DNA of 64,000 nt from Pseudomonas tumuqii (GTDB lineage: Bacteria; Pseudomonadota; Gammaproteobacteria; Pseudomonadales; Pseudomonadaceae). The DNA is taken from positions 372,001 through 436,000 of the forward strand of contig NZ_JAAOJA010000002.1 in NCBI RefSeq assembly GCF_013184545.1, in the 5' to 3' direction. The position numbers and the translations under genes were made by a program. Under the pieces are notes generated by a model. That model was not told where the DNA came from, did not search any database, and saw only the letters and a program-made list of their open reading frames with translations. This document shows, in pieces, positions 55,520-63,597 of the stretch; position 1 is the stretch's first letter, and the number at the start of each line of letters is the position of its first letter.

Positions 55520-56563
55520 ATGAAAAGGATCAGTCTGCTGTTGGCCATGACGGCCGTGTTGTCAGGATGTCAGACCATGGGCCCGGAGCCGGTGCTCGAA
55601 ACTCGCTCGGTTTATAGCGGCGACAATTCGCTGTTGCACAAGGTACGCAAACAGGCCAGTTCGTCCGACCAGGCCATGCAGATGGCTGCGATGGCCTACC
55701 AGGCCGGCGACCTGGATCAGTCGCTGTATCAGTATCTGCGCGCCATCGAACTGGAGCCGGAACGCTACGAGGCCATGGTCTGGATCGGGCGCATCCACCG
55801 CGACCGCGGCAACACCCAACTCGCGGCGATGGCCTTCGGCGATGTGCTGACGAACCAACCGGAGAACCCCGACGCCCTGGCGGAGATGGGCATGCTGCAC
55901 CTGGCCCAGCGTGACCACACGGCCGCGCAGAAGCTGCTGTTCAAGGCGGTAGCGCTGGACCAGCAGCGCCTGGGTAACGACCAGGGCGATGATCTGCCGG
56001 AGGTGGCTGCACTCGGGGTGGACGGCCTCAAGGTCGACAGCAAGTCACCGCTGAAGGTCTACAATGCCCTTGGCGTACTCGCCGACTTGAATAACGACTT
56101 CCCGTTGTCCGAGGCCTATTACCGTTTGGCCATGCTGATCGAACCGCGCTCGGTGCTGGTGCAGAACAGTCTGGGCTATTCCTACTACATGGCCGGTCAA
56201 TGGCCAGAAGCTGAGCGCACCTACCAGCGTGGCATCGGATATGACGCCAGCTACAAGCCGCTCTGGCGCAATTATGGGCTGTTGCTGGCACGCATGGAGC
56301 GTTACGAGGAAGCGCTCTCCGCATTCGAGCAGATCAGCGATCGTGCCCAGGCCAGTAATGATGTTGGTTACGTCTGCCTGGTGGAAGGCAAGCTGGATGT
56401 CGCCGAGCAGTTCTTTCGCAGCGCGATCGAACAATCCCCCGCGCATTACGACATGGCCTGGGACAACCTCAACCGGGTTCAGCAGATCCGGCGGGTTCGC
56501 CAGATGGGTGGCAACCCCACCTCGGCAGCCGCCGTCCCGCCGGATGAGCCGATGGTGCAGTAG
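55520..56563 (+). CDS. tadD: TadD-like TPR lipoprotein
   Basis: This 347-residue lipoprotein has a signal peptide ending in TAVLSGC (lipobox) and about five to six tetratricopeptide repeats between residues 50 and 320, such as DLDQSLYQYLRAIELEPERYEAM. TadD proteins aid secretin assembly. ATG 55520 lies one base after the tadC stop. It is the last gene of the flp-tad operon; a large inverted repeat begins at its stop codon. Confidence 0.92.
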   Translation: MKRISLLLAMTAVLSGCQTMGPEPVLETRSVYSGDNSLLHKVRKQASSSDQAMQMAAMAYQAGDLDQSLYQYLRAIELEPERYEAMVWIGRIHRDRGNTQLAAMAFGDVLTNQPENPDALAEMGMLHLAQRDHTAAQKLLFKAVALDQQRLGNDQGDDLPEVAALGVDGLKVDSKSPLKVYNALGVLADLNNDFPLSEAYYRLAMLIEPRSVLVQNSLGYSYYMAGQWPEAERTYQRGIGYDASYKPLWRNYGLLLARMERYEEALSAFEQISDRAQASNDVGYVCLVEGKLDVAEQFFRSAIEQSPAHYDMAWDNLNRVQQIRRVRQMGGNPTSAAAVPPDEPMVQ

Positions 56564-56657
56564 GGTGGGCTTCAGCCCACCATGTACCCTGTATATCGGT
56601 ATATCGGTGGGCTGAAGCCCACCCTACTGATTAAGCAAGTCCGGCGGTTTCGCCGGA
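56561..56657. repeat. Inverted repeat at the end of the tad operon and a second hairpin
   Basis: TAGGGTGGGCTTCAGCCCACC and its inverse (56561-56626) include the tadD stop codon. The hairpin TCCGGCG-GTTT-CGCCGGA follows at 56640-56657. No T run follows; together they may still end transcription or protect the mRNA 3' end. Confidence 0.75.
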
Positions 56658-56750
56658 TCGGCGGCAATTAATTCCCCCCGATACCTAACCCGGTTTCTTC
56701 AAGAATAGAGGCGAGTGGCGTTGAGCGTAGCGATACCTATCGGCGTCGTT

Positions 56751-56804
56751 GATGGGTTACGCGGCGCGCGGGGTTGAGCCTAGTGTTCCGCGCCGCTAAC
56801 CCAT
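56751..56804. repeat. Inverted repeat next to the HU gene
   Basis: GATGGGTTACGCGGCGCG and CGCCGCTAACCCATC form a stem. Related sequence occurs at about 35710, 57247 and 59512. Confidence 0.6.
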
Positions 56805-56819
56805 CCTACGGGGCGGCGA

Positions 56820-57098
56820 TCAGTTGATCGCGTCGGTCAGGGCTTTGGCCGGGACGTATTTGACTACTTTCTTCGCTGCGATTTCGATTGCCTTGCCGGT
56901 TTGCGGGTTGCGTCCGGTGCGGGCCGGGCGATCGCTGATTTTCAACTTGCCGATGCCGGGCAGGGTGATTTCGCTGCCGTTCTCCAGGGCATCGCTGACG
57001 ATTTCGCTGAGATGTTCAAGCGCTGCGCGGACGGTGGCCTTCGGCGTGTCGATGGCTTCGGCGATATCGCTGATCAGTTGGTCTTTGGTCATGGCCAT
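56820..57098 (-). CDS. HU-family DNA-binding protein
   Basis: This 92-residue histone-like protein has the HU/IHF fold: the N-terminal helices KDQLISDIAEAIDTPKATVR, the core GSEITLPGIGKLKISDRPAR, then GRNPQTGKAIEIAAKK, the conserved arm region. It is an HU paralogue rather than IHF. AAGGAG precedes ATG 57098. It converges on the tad operon from the right. Confidence 0.92.
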   Translation of the reverse strand: MAMTKDQLISDIAEAIDTPKATVRAALEHLSEIVSDALENGSEITLPGIGKLKISDRPARTGRNPQTGKAIEIAAKKVVKYVPAKALTDAIN

Positions 57099-57430
57099 TG
57101 TTGTTGCTCCTTGGAATGAGAGGGTGGCGCTGGAAATGCCTCGCGCAGAGTACTGCGATTTTGTGCTGCTGACATTGTCTCAGCGCAGATTTTGGGTGCT
57201 CGAGCCCCATTGTGACTCGCCGCCACGACGGAAATTCCGTGCTGCCGATGGGTATCGCTGCGCTCATCCTACAAAAGCCGGCGCAGACCAAACCGTAGGA
57301 TGGTGCGGGCGGCGATCCGTCGGGCCGCGTAGGATGAGCGTAGCGATACCCATCGCAACCGAACGCCAGCCCACACAAGGGTCAAGGCTGCAATAACTGC
57401 AGGCAGGCAGGACGGTTATTGCAATGGTCA
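57099..57430. repeat. Repeat-filled space between the HU and higB genes
   Basis: GATGGGTATCGCTGCGCTCA and its inverse flank 57247-57354. The same sequence recurs at 59512. No gene is supported here. The HU promoter lies near the left end. Confidence 0.6.
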
Positions 57431-57438
57431 GTCTGAGG

Positions 57439-57480
57439 TTGACAAAATAGCAACCCTGCAATTAAGGTTGCTAAAACATC
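57439..57480 (+). promoter_or_regulatory. higBA promoter with inverted-repeat operator
   Basis: TTGACA (57439-57444) starts a sigma70-like promoter. TAGCAACC and GGTTGCTA (57448-57473), separated by ten bases, form a perfect eight-base inverted repeat covering the spacer and -10 region. This is the usual place for a toxin-antitoxin operator bound by the antitoxin or complex. Confidence 0.65.
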
Positions 57481-57493
57481 AACAAGGATGTTC

Positions 57494-57820
57494 ATGCACG
57501 TTTTCAAGAAAAGGGCTTTTGTGGATGCCTGTCTGCTGTACCCGCTCAAGGCGTCGAGCATCATGGAAACCTACAAGGTGCTCGACCACTCGACGGCACA
57601 GTCATCCCTTGAGTTAAAGGCGGCGCTGTCTTCGTTGGACAATTTCACCCGCCGCAGCGGCTGGTGGGTGATCGACATAGGTGGCAATGAGATCCGCATG
57701 ATAGTGGCCATCGACTTTGCCAAGCAGCGGGTTTACGTGAAACACATTTTCAACCACAGCGAGTATGACAAGGCCAACAAGTGGTATCGCAATCCGAAGA
57801 ACACAGGAGTCATGCCATGA
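57494..57820 (+). CDS. higB: HigB-family toxin (mRNA interferase)
   Basis: This 108-residue protein belongs to the HigB_toxin family (PF09907), RelE-superfamily ribosome-dependent endoribonucleases. The conserved stretch GWWVIDIGGNEIRMIVAIDF and the terminal VYVKHIFNHSEYDK are typical. ATG at 57494 is preferred to 57488 because AAGG then falls six bases upstream. The stop overlaps the antitoxin start (ATGA), and toxin-first order is normal for higBA. It is slightly longer than many HigB at the N-terminus. Confidence 0.85.
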   Translation: MHVFKKRAFVDACLLYPLKASSIMETYKVLDHSTAQSSLELKAALSSLDNFTRRSGWWVIDIGGNEIRMIVAIDFAKQRVYVKHIFNHSEYDKANKWYRNPKNTGVMP

Positions 57821-58293
57821 GTACTGCATTAGCCGTACGCATCGAGCAGAGTGCCATCCATGAACTGGCTGAGCAGTTGAAAGAAATCCAGCGCTCGCTG
57901 GAGCGTGTGGACGGTACGCTTATCCAGGAGATCGGCAACGAGGCGGAGTACGACAAAGCATTGGCCCTGCTCGACGAACTCACCGACTCTGCAGACGACA
58001 GCCAGACCAGCCAGCGCTTGCTGGACATGCTGTGCGCCTCGATCAAACGTTATGAGGACAGCGCACCGCAATTTGCCGAGTTCAACGAAAAGGTCGAAGC
58101 CATCACCGGCGTGGAGTTGCTGAGATTCCTCATGAAGCAGAACGGGCTTACCGGGGCCGACCTACCCGAAATCGGCGACAAAACTGTCGTGTCGCGCACG
58201 CTCAATGGCAAGCGCACCCTGAGCAGCACCAATATTCAGGCTCTTGCTCGGCGCTTCCATCTGAACCCGGGGGCCTTCTACCCAATCGCCTGA
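57817..58293 (+). CDS. higA: HigA-family antitoxin with C-terminal helix-turn-helix
   Basis: This 158-residue protein has an N-terminal helical region (likely toxin-binding) and a C-terminal Xre-like DNA-binding part: FLMKQNGLTGADLPEIGDKTVVSRTLNGKR followed by IQALARRFHLNPGAFYP. This is the COG5499 type that pairs with HigB_toxin proteins. It probably binds the inverted repeat at 57448. It starts inside the higB stop. Confidence 0.88.
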   Translation: MSTALAVRIEQSAIHELAEQLKEIQRSLERVDGTLIQEIGNEAEYDKALALLDELTDSADDSQTSQRLLDMLCASIKRYEDSAPQFAEFNEKVEAITGVELLRFLMKQNGLTGADLPEIGDKTVVSRTLNGKRTLSSTNIQALARRFHLNPGAFYPIA

Positions 58294-58395
58294 TCACAGA
58301 CCTACGCGGCCCGATCCATTCATGTGCTGAAGCAGTTGTAAGTTCAAGACAAGCCGGTACAATGGCCCCGCTCGCTGCAAGGCGGGTAGCGTTAT

Positions 58396-58505
58396 GGTGG
58401 CCCTGCCGGTCCCTCCGCAACGATTAACCGTGAACCCGGTCAGGCCTGGAAGGGAGCAGCCGCAGCGGTGACATTGTGTGCCGGGGTGTGGCTGGTGGGG
58501 TCGCC
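58396..58505 (+). ncRNA. ffs: 4.5S signal recognition particle RNA
   Basis: This 110-base SRP RNA has the conserved domain IV core GTCAGGCCTGGAAGGGAGCA (symmetric and asymmetric loops with GGAA tetraloop). The terminal stem GGTGGCCCTGCC pairs fully with GGTGGGGTCGCC. It binds Ffh and targets nascent membrane proteins. Pseudomonas carries ffs at this position relative to ligA. Confidence 0.95.
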
Positions 58506-58514
58506 TCCATCTTT

Positions 58515-58537
58515 AAACCCGTTCGGGTTGTCTGTTC
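58515..58537 (+). terminator. Hairpin after ffs
   Basis: AACCCG-TT-CGGGTT lies ten bases past the SRP RNA 3' end. The T run is weak (GTCTGTT). Confidence 0.5.
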
Positions 58538-58539
58538 AT

Positions 58540-58883
58540 CCTCATCTGTTTATCTACAGCCTTTAGCGGGCCGTTGAAAAACTCAGCTCCAGCTGCCCAA
58601 AACCGGCAGGTGTGACGTTTTTAAGCGTCCAGAGCTGGCGTAATTTCTCGGCAAGCTTATTTCGGCTTTTCGCTAATTCCTGCGCGGGTTAAGCCCATTT
58701 TGCCGTTCTTTTGGCGTGGCACGACCTATCGGGCGGCGATCCCTACGCTTTGCCATCTGCGCATACCGGCTACTTAGTCATCTTTTTTCTGCTGGTTTAA
58801 TCGTGATGAGTCCGGGCTGTCGCTCGATGGTCGCGTCGGGGTTATCGTGACATAGGTTCAATGCGTTCAAGGTAGGGAAAACC
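58540..58883. other. Gene-free space with a possible transposase tail remnant
   Basis: On the minus strand, 58563-58688 reads as a 41-codon open tail ending in LELSFSTAR and a stop just before GGGCCGTTGAAAAAC-like sequence, a pattern seen at IS ends. It is closed upstream by a stop at 58689. The rest holds no recognisable feature. Confidence 0.3.
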
Positions 58884-59252
58884 ATGCACCTGCGTCTGGC
58901 TGCGGATGCTGTGTTGCTGCTGCATCTGCTGTTCATTGCCTTTGCGCTACTCGGTGGTTTGCTGGTGTTGCGCTGGGGCTGGCTTGCCTGGCTGCATCTA
59001 CCCGCAGTGTTCTGGGCCGTGACGGTCGAGGCATTGCAGCTGCTGTGCCCACTGACGCCTTTGGAAAATGACCTGCGTCACGCTGCGGGGCAAGCGGGTT
59101 ACAGCACTGGTTTTATCGAACACTACCTGTTGCCAATCATCTATCCGGCGGGGCTCACGCCCACTATCCAGCTGTGGCTGGCAGCGTTCGTGCTGCTACT
59201 GAACCTGCTGGTTTATGGCTTGTTGCTCTGGCGTTGGCGGCGTAACCGTTGA
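58884..59252 (+). CDS. DUF2784 membrane protein
   Basis: This 122-residue inner-membrane protein has four predicted helices and matches DUF2784: ADAVLLLHLLFIAFALLGG, then CPLTPLENDLRHAAGQAGYSTGFIEHYL, then the polar C-terminus RWRRNR. Its function is not known. It lies downstream of ffs, as in other Pseudomonas. Confidence 0.85.
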   Translation: MHLRLAADAVLLLHLLFIAFALLGGLLVLRWGWLAWLHLPAVFWAVTVEALQLLCPLTPLENDLRHAAGQAGYSTGFIEHYLLPIIYPAGLTPTIQLWLAAFVLLLNLLVYGLLLWRWRRNR

Positions 59253-59570
59253 GAGCTTGTGAAGAATTCTCGCCTGCTGCGAACGCCTCCAAAGTCCCAC
59301 GCGCCGACCGATTACCTCGAGCAACCCGCGATCCGTAGGGTGTCACTCGCCGCAGGCAGTGCACCGGGGTTGATCGGCACGACACAATAGCTGGCGGGCT
59401 GTCGCTGCGCTCCGAACGGATCGCCGCCCGGGCCGCCCTACGGTCCGAAGCGAACGCCTCCTGAGCTGCCTTACGTTCTGCTTCGCACTGATCTGCCGGC
59501 CGGTGATCTGTGATGGGTATCGCTGCGCTCAACCCTACGCGGCCCGCCACATCCTACAAATGCCCCGATC
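59253..59570 (-). repeat. Dispersed element copy C and a GATGGGTATCGC repeat
   Basis: 59253-59395 is the reverse complement of copy A (2380-2514) over nearly its full length. 59512-59562 matches the left arm of the repeat at 57247. No gene is seen in the 489 bases between the DUF2784 and SDR genes. Confidence 0.6.
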
Positions 59571-59741
59571 GCGCTGCTCCAACCAATTACTTCGAGCAAT
59601 TCGCGATCATTAGTGCGAGGTGGCAGTGGCGGCAGTTTGCCTTGGTCATTCAGCGGCATGATGGTGCATGGGGTTGAATATGTCCTTGGCTACACTGGGC
59701 CTTGTCTTCTCTTTCATCGCACAAAACAAGGCGACTTCCAT

Positions 59742-60551
59742 ATGCAAAATCGCATGATGATTACCGGCGCAGGTTCGGGGTTGGGTCGTGAAATCGCCCT
59801 GCGCTGGGCGCGCGAGGGCTGGCGTCTGGCGCTCGCCGATGTCAACGAGGCGGGTCTCGCCGAAACCCTGGACTTGGTCCGCGCAGCCGGTGGTGATGGC
59901 TTCACCCAGCGCTGCGACGTGCGCGACTACAGTCAGCTGACCGCTCTGGCGCAGTCCTGCGAGGAAAAGTTCGGCGGCATCGATGTGATCGTCAACAACG
60001 CCGGTGTGGCGTCGGGCGGTTTCTTCGACGAGCTGTCGCTGGAGGATTGGGATTGGCAGATCGCGATCAACCTGATGGGCGTGGTCAAGGGCTGCAAGGC
60101 GTTCCTGCCCTTGCTCGAGCGCAGCAAGGGCAAGATCGTCAACATCGCGTCGATGGCGGCGCTGATGCAGGGCCCGGCGATGAGCAACTACAACGTGGCC
60201 AAGGCCGGTGTGGTGGCGCTGTCGGAAAGCCTGCTGATCGAATTGAAACAACAGGAAATCGGCGTGCATGTGGTCTGCCCGTCGTTCTTCCAGACCAACC
60301 TGCTCGACTCCTTCCGTGGCCCGACGCCGGCGATGAAGGCCCAGGTTGGCAAACTGCTGGAAAGCTCGCCGATCAGCGCGGCGGACATCGCCGACTACAT
60401 CTATGCCGAGATGGCCAAAGGCGAATTCATGATTCTGCCCCATGAGCAGGGCCGCATGGCCTGGGCGTTGAAGCAGAAGAACCCGCAATTGCTCTATGAC
60501 GAAATGATCAGCATGGCCGACAGGATGCGCGCCAAGGGCAAGCAGGCGTAA
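59742..60551 (+). CDS. Short-chain dehydrogenase/reductase
   Basis: This 269-residue SDR has the NAD(P)-binding motif TGAGSGLG (residues 7-14), the structural NNAG motif (VIVNNAGVAS) and the catalytic IASMAAL...YNVAKAG (Ser and Tyr-x3-Lys). The substrate cannot be told from sequence. ATG at 59742 directly starts the Rossmann fold with AAGGCG upstream; codons from 59613 would add an unrelated lead. Confidence 0.9.
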   Translation: MQNRMMITGAGSGLGREIALRWAREGWRLALADVNEAGLAETLDLVRAAGGDGFTQRCDVRDYSQLTALAQSCEEKFGGIDVIVNNAGVASGGFFDELSLEDWDWQIAINLMGVVKGCKAFLPLLERSKGKIVNIASMAALMQGPAMSNYNVAKAGVVALSESLLIELKQQEIGVHVVCPSFFQTNLLDSFRGPTPAMKAQVGKLLESSPISAADIADYIYAEMAKGEFMILPHEQGRMAWALKQKNPQLLYDEMISMADRMRAKGKQA

Positions 60552-60605
60552 TTCAGCCCGAGGTGCCGCGGCTGGCGACGTTTAACCCCTTCGCCAACCG
60601 GTTGC

Positions 60606-61457
60606 TCAACGCGCCATGCGCGCCGAGAAGAAAATCGCCAGGATGATCAGCGTGCCGCCGAGCAGCATGCGCAAGGTCGGTATCTCATTGAACAGCCACC
60701 AGGCGAAGGCGATGCCGTAGACCGGCTCCAGGGCGAAGATCACCGCGGCGCTACGCGCCTTGATCACGCGCAGGCTGGCGACGAACAGGCTGTGCGCCAG
60801 GCCGGTACAGAATACTCCGAGCATGGCCAGCCAGAACCAGTCGAGCAGCGCCAGGCTGGGCAGCAAGGGCCAGGCGAAAGGCAGGAAGCACAGCAGCACC
60901 GTGAGGTTCTGGCAGAGTGCCGCCTGCACCGGATCCAGGCCGCGAGTGCTGGCGCGGTTGAGCAGCGACAGCAGGGCGAACAGCAAGCCCGAGAGCACCG
61001 CCCAGAGCAGCCCGACGGTAGCCTGGTTGCCGAGGTCGAAATTCGGCGTGACCAGAATCAAGCCCAGACAGACCACAGCGACCATGGCGAATTCGCTGGG
61101 CCGCGTGCGTTCGCGAAACAGCAGGCCTTCGAGCAGCACGGTAAACGCCGGGAAGCTGGCGAAACCGAGGGTGGCGATGGCCACGCCGGAAACCTTCACC
61201 GCCTCGAAGAAGGTCAGCCAATGGCTGCCGAGCAGCAAGCCGCCGAGTGCCAGCATGGCCAGCTGCCGCGCGCTGGGGCGTTGGCTGTGGGTCTGGCTGA
61301 GAAGGCGGGCGAACAGGGCCAGCGCGACGACGGCGAAGATCGCCCGACCGCCGACGATGGCCATGGGCAGAGTATTCGCCAGTTTGCCGAAAATCCCCGA
61401 CAGGCCGAACAGCAGGGCGCCCAGGTGAATCGCCAGCAGTGCCTTGCGCTCGGTCAT
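60606..61457 (-). CDS. EamA/DMT-family transporter
   Basis: This 283-residue inner-membrane protein has about ten helices in two EamA repeats (GLSGIFGKLANTLPMAIVGGRAIFA in the first, VFALEPVYGIAFAWWLFNE in the second, here read as IFALEPVYGIA). It is a probable metabolite exporter; the substrate is unknown. ATG 61457 overlaps the csaA stop by four bases, so the two are coupled. Confidence 0.88.
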   Translation of the reverse strand: MTERKALLAIHLGALLFGLSGIFGKLANTLPMAIVGGRAIFAVVALALFARLLSQTHSQRPSARQLAMLALGGLLLGSHWLTFFEAVKVSGVAIATLGFASFPAFTVLLEGLLFRERTRPSEFAMVAVVCLGLILVTPNFDLGNQATVGLLWAVLSGLLFALLSLLNRASTRGLDPVQAALCQNLTVLLCFLPFAWPLLPSLALLDWFWLAMLGVFCTGLAHSLFVASLRVIKARSAAVIFALEPVYGIAFAWWLFNEIPTLRMLLGGTLIILAIFFSARMAR

Positions 61458-61789
61458 GCCAGGCGCGCGCCATTGGGCAGCGGTTTGTCGAAGCTGGCCA
61501 GTACCACCTTGTTGTCCGCGTCATAGACGCCGGTCACCAGCACCTCGGAGCGGATACCGGCGATGCGCTTGGGGGCGAAATTGCACACGCAGAGCACCTG
61601 GCGGCCAACCAGTTCGGCACATGGGTAGTGCTCGGTGAGTTGCGCGCTGGAGGTTTTCACCCCGAGTTCGCCGAGGTCGACCCGCAGTATGTAGGCCGGT
61701 TTGCGGGCTTTGTCGTTCGGCTCGGCGGACAGCAGCGTGCCCACGCGCAATTCCACCCGTTGAAAGTCTTCCCATTCGATCTGCTGCAT
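61454..61789 (-). CDS. csaA: CsaA-like tRNA-binding protein
   Basis: This 111-residue protein consists of one tRNA-binding OB fold: FQRVELRVGTLLSAE at the start, KPAYILRVDLGELG, and CVCNFAPKRIAGIRSEVLVTG. Family members bind tRNA and have been described as export-related chaperones. GAGGAAG precedes ATG 61789. It forms an operon with the EamA transporter. Confidence 0.9.
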   Translation of the reverse strand: MQQIEWEDFQRVELRVGTLLSAEPNDKARKPAYILRVDLGELGVKTSSAQLTEHYPCAELVGRQVLCVCNFAPKRIAGIRSEVLVTGVYDADNKVVLASFDKPLPNGARLA

Positions 61790-61875
61790 AACGCTTCCTC
61801 GGCTAGCTGATGCTGCATGCAGTCTAGGGAGAGAAGCGCGCCCTGTCTGTCGCGGGAGTCGCGGGTTTTGTCGCG

Positions 61876-62628
61876 TTACTCGTGGCGCTGACGCAGCGCG
61901 CGCGGGGTGCAGCCGAACTGCCGCAATAGCGCCGCGGTAAAGGCGCTTTGCGAACTGTAGCCGACCCGCGCAGCGATCTCGCCGACGGCCAGCTGGCTAG
62001 TGCGCAGCAGCTGTCGGCCCAGATGCAGGCGCCGGCTGCGTACATAGGCCATGGGCGTCTGTCCGGTCTCGTCGAGAAAACGCGCATGAAAACGCGCCGC
62101 CGACAAACCGGCCAGCCGCGCCAGATCGCCAACCTGCAGCGGGTAGGCGGCATGCCGGTCGATGTGCGCGTCCAGGGCTGCCAGCGGCAAGCCTGGCACG
62201 CCCGCTAATTCGATGCGCTCGCTCGCCAGGCTGGCCAGCAACAGCGCTGCGCCTTGCTGGGCGATCACCGGGTCATCGATCGGGCTGGCCGCCAGCCAAC
62301 TGACCAGCTGGCTTTGCGCCGGGTTGAGACTCCGGGCGCCGGGGCGCTCGAGCAGGCGGCGGCTGGCATCGGCATGCATGCCCAGGTGCTGGTGCAGCCA
62401 GTGCTCCGAGGGCACGTCGAGCACCAGGCACTGGCTGCCGCGGCTGCTGCCACAGGCGTGTTGCGCCGCCGCCGGCACCACGGCGAGGGTCTGGCGGATC
62501 ACCTGACTGCCCAGCCCGGCCACTTCGAAGTCCAGCTGGCCACTCAGGCCGAAGACCAACTGCGCATGGACATGGCTGTGGTTGAGCAGCTCATGGCTGT
62601 AGTGACGCAAAGAGAGCAGCGACGGCAT
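61876..62628 (-). CDS. AraC-family regulator with cupin-like sensor domain
   Basis: This 250-residue regulator has an N-terminal cupin-like domain (SHVHAQLVFGLSGQLDFEV, then VPAAAQHAC) and a C-terminal AraC DNA-binding domain (DLARLAGLSAARFHARFLDETG; IAARVGYSSQSAFTAALLRQFG). It may control the csaA-eamA pair downstream on the same strand. ATG 62628 has GAGGAA upstream. Confidence 0.88.
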   Translation of the reverse strand: MPSLLSLRHYSHELLNHSHVHAQLVFGLSGQLDFEVAGLGSQVIRQTLAVVPAAAQHACGSSRGSQCLVLDVPSEHWLHQHLGMHADASRRLLERPGARSLNPAQSQLVSWLAASPIDDPVIAQQGAALLLASLASERIELAGVPGLPLAALDAHIDRHAAYPLQVGDLARLAGLSAARFHARFLDETGQTPMAYVRSRRLHLGRQLLRTSQLAVGEIAARVGYSSQSAFTAALLRQFGCTPRALRQRHE

Positions 62629-62772
62629 GGCAGATTCCTCGTGGCAGGCGGCCAGTTTAGCAGGCTGTTGCGCATGCTCGTGGCGGGGCGCTGTCATTGA
62701 ACTGCCATGGCGCCGTCACAGTCGTTTCACCGCCGGCAGGCAAGCTCGTCAAAACCCAGCCGGAGGCCGCCC

Positions 62773-63597
62773 ATGACCAGCGCCCAGCTCGCCAAGCCGA
62801 GTCGCAAGCAACGAGTCCGCACCCTGTGGATTTCCGATGTCCACCTGGGTACCCGGGATTGCCAGGCCGAACACCTGGCGGCGTTCCTCAAACGCTATCA
62901 AACCGACCGGATTTACCTGGTGGGCGACATCATCGACGGCTGGCGGCTGCGCAGCGGCATCTACTGGCCGCAGGCGCACAGCAACGTGATCCGCCGCCTG
63001 CTGACCATGAGCAAGCGCGGCACCGAGGTGATCTATGTCACCGGCAACCACGACGAGTTCCTGCGCCGTTATTCGTCGCTGATGCTGGGCAATATCCAGT
63101 TGGTCGACGAGGCCGAGCACGTCACCGCCGATGGCCGCCGGCTGCTGGTGATCCATGGCGACCAGTTCGATGTGATCACCCGTTACCACCGCTGGCTGGC
63201 CTTTCTCGGCGACTCGGCCTACGAGATCACCCTGACGCTCAACCGCTGGCTCAATCATTGGCGCAGTCGTTACGGCTACGGTTATTGGTCGCTGTCGGCC
63301 TACCTCAAGCACAAGGTCAAGGGGGCGGTGAACTTCATCAGCGACTTCGAGCAGGCGATCGTCCACGAATGCGTCAAGCGCGGCTTCAATGGCGTGGTCT
63401 GCGGGCATATCCATCACGCCGAGATCCGCCCGATGGGCGAGGTGGAGTACATGAACTGCGGCGACTGGGTCGAGTCCTGCAGCGCCTTGATCGAGCACCT
63501 GGATGGCCGCATCGAGCTGTATCGGCTGGCCGACGACCAGGCTCGGCAAACCCTGGCGTTGGCCGAGCAACTGGCGGCTGTCGAGCCGGCGGCATGA
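62773..63597 (+). CDS. LpxH-like metallophosphoesterase
   Basis: This 274-residue calcineurin-like phosphoesterase of the UDP-2,3-diacylglucosamine diphosphatase type (COG2908) has all metal motifs: SDVHLG (D22, H24), VGDIIDGW, TGNHDEFL, VIHGDQFD and CGHIHHAE. It is probably a paralogue rather than the essential LpxH, because it is coupled to a glycosyltransferase. It may act on a lipid or glycolipid pyrophosphate. ATG 62773 has GGAGG upstream. Confidence 0.85.
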   Translation: MTSAQLAKPSRKQRVRTLWISDVHLGTRDCQAEHLAAFLKRYQTDRIYLVGDIIDGWRLRSGIYWPQAHSNVIRRLLTMSKRGTEVIYVTGNHDEFLRRYSSLMLGNIQLVDEAEHVTADGRRLLVIHGDQFDVITRYHRWLAFLGDSAYEITLTLNRWLNHWRSRYGYGYWSLSAYLKHKVKGAVNFISDFEQAIVHECVKRGFNGVVCGHIHHAEIRPMGEVEYMNCGDWVESCSALIEHLDGRIELYRLADDQARQTLALAEQLAAVEPAA

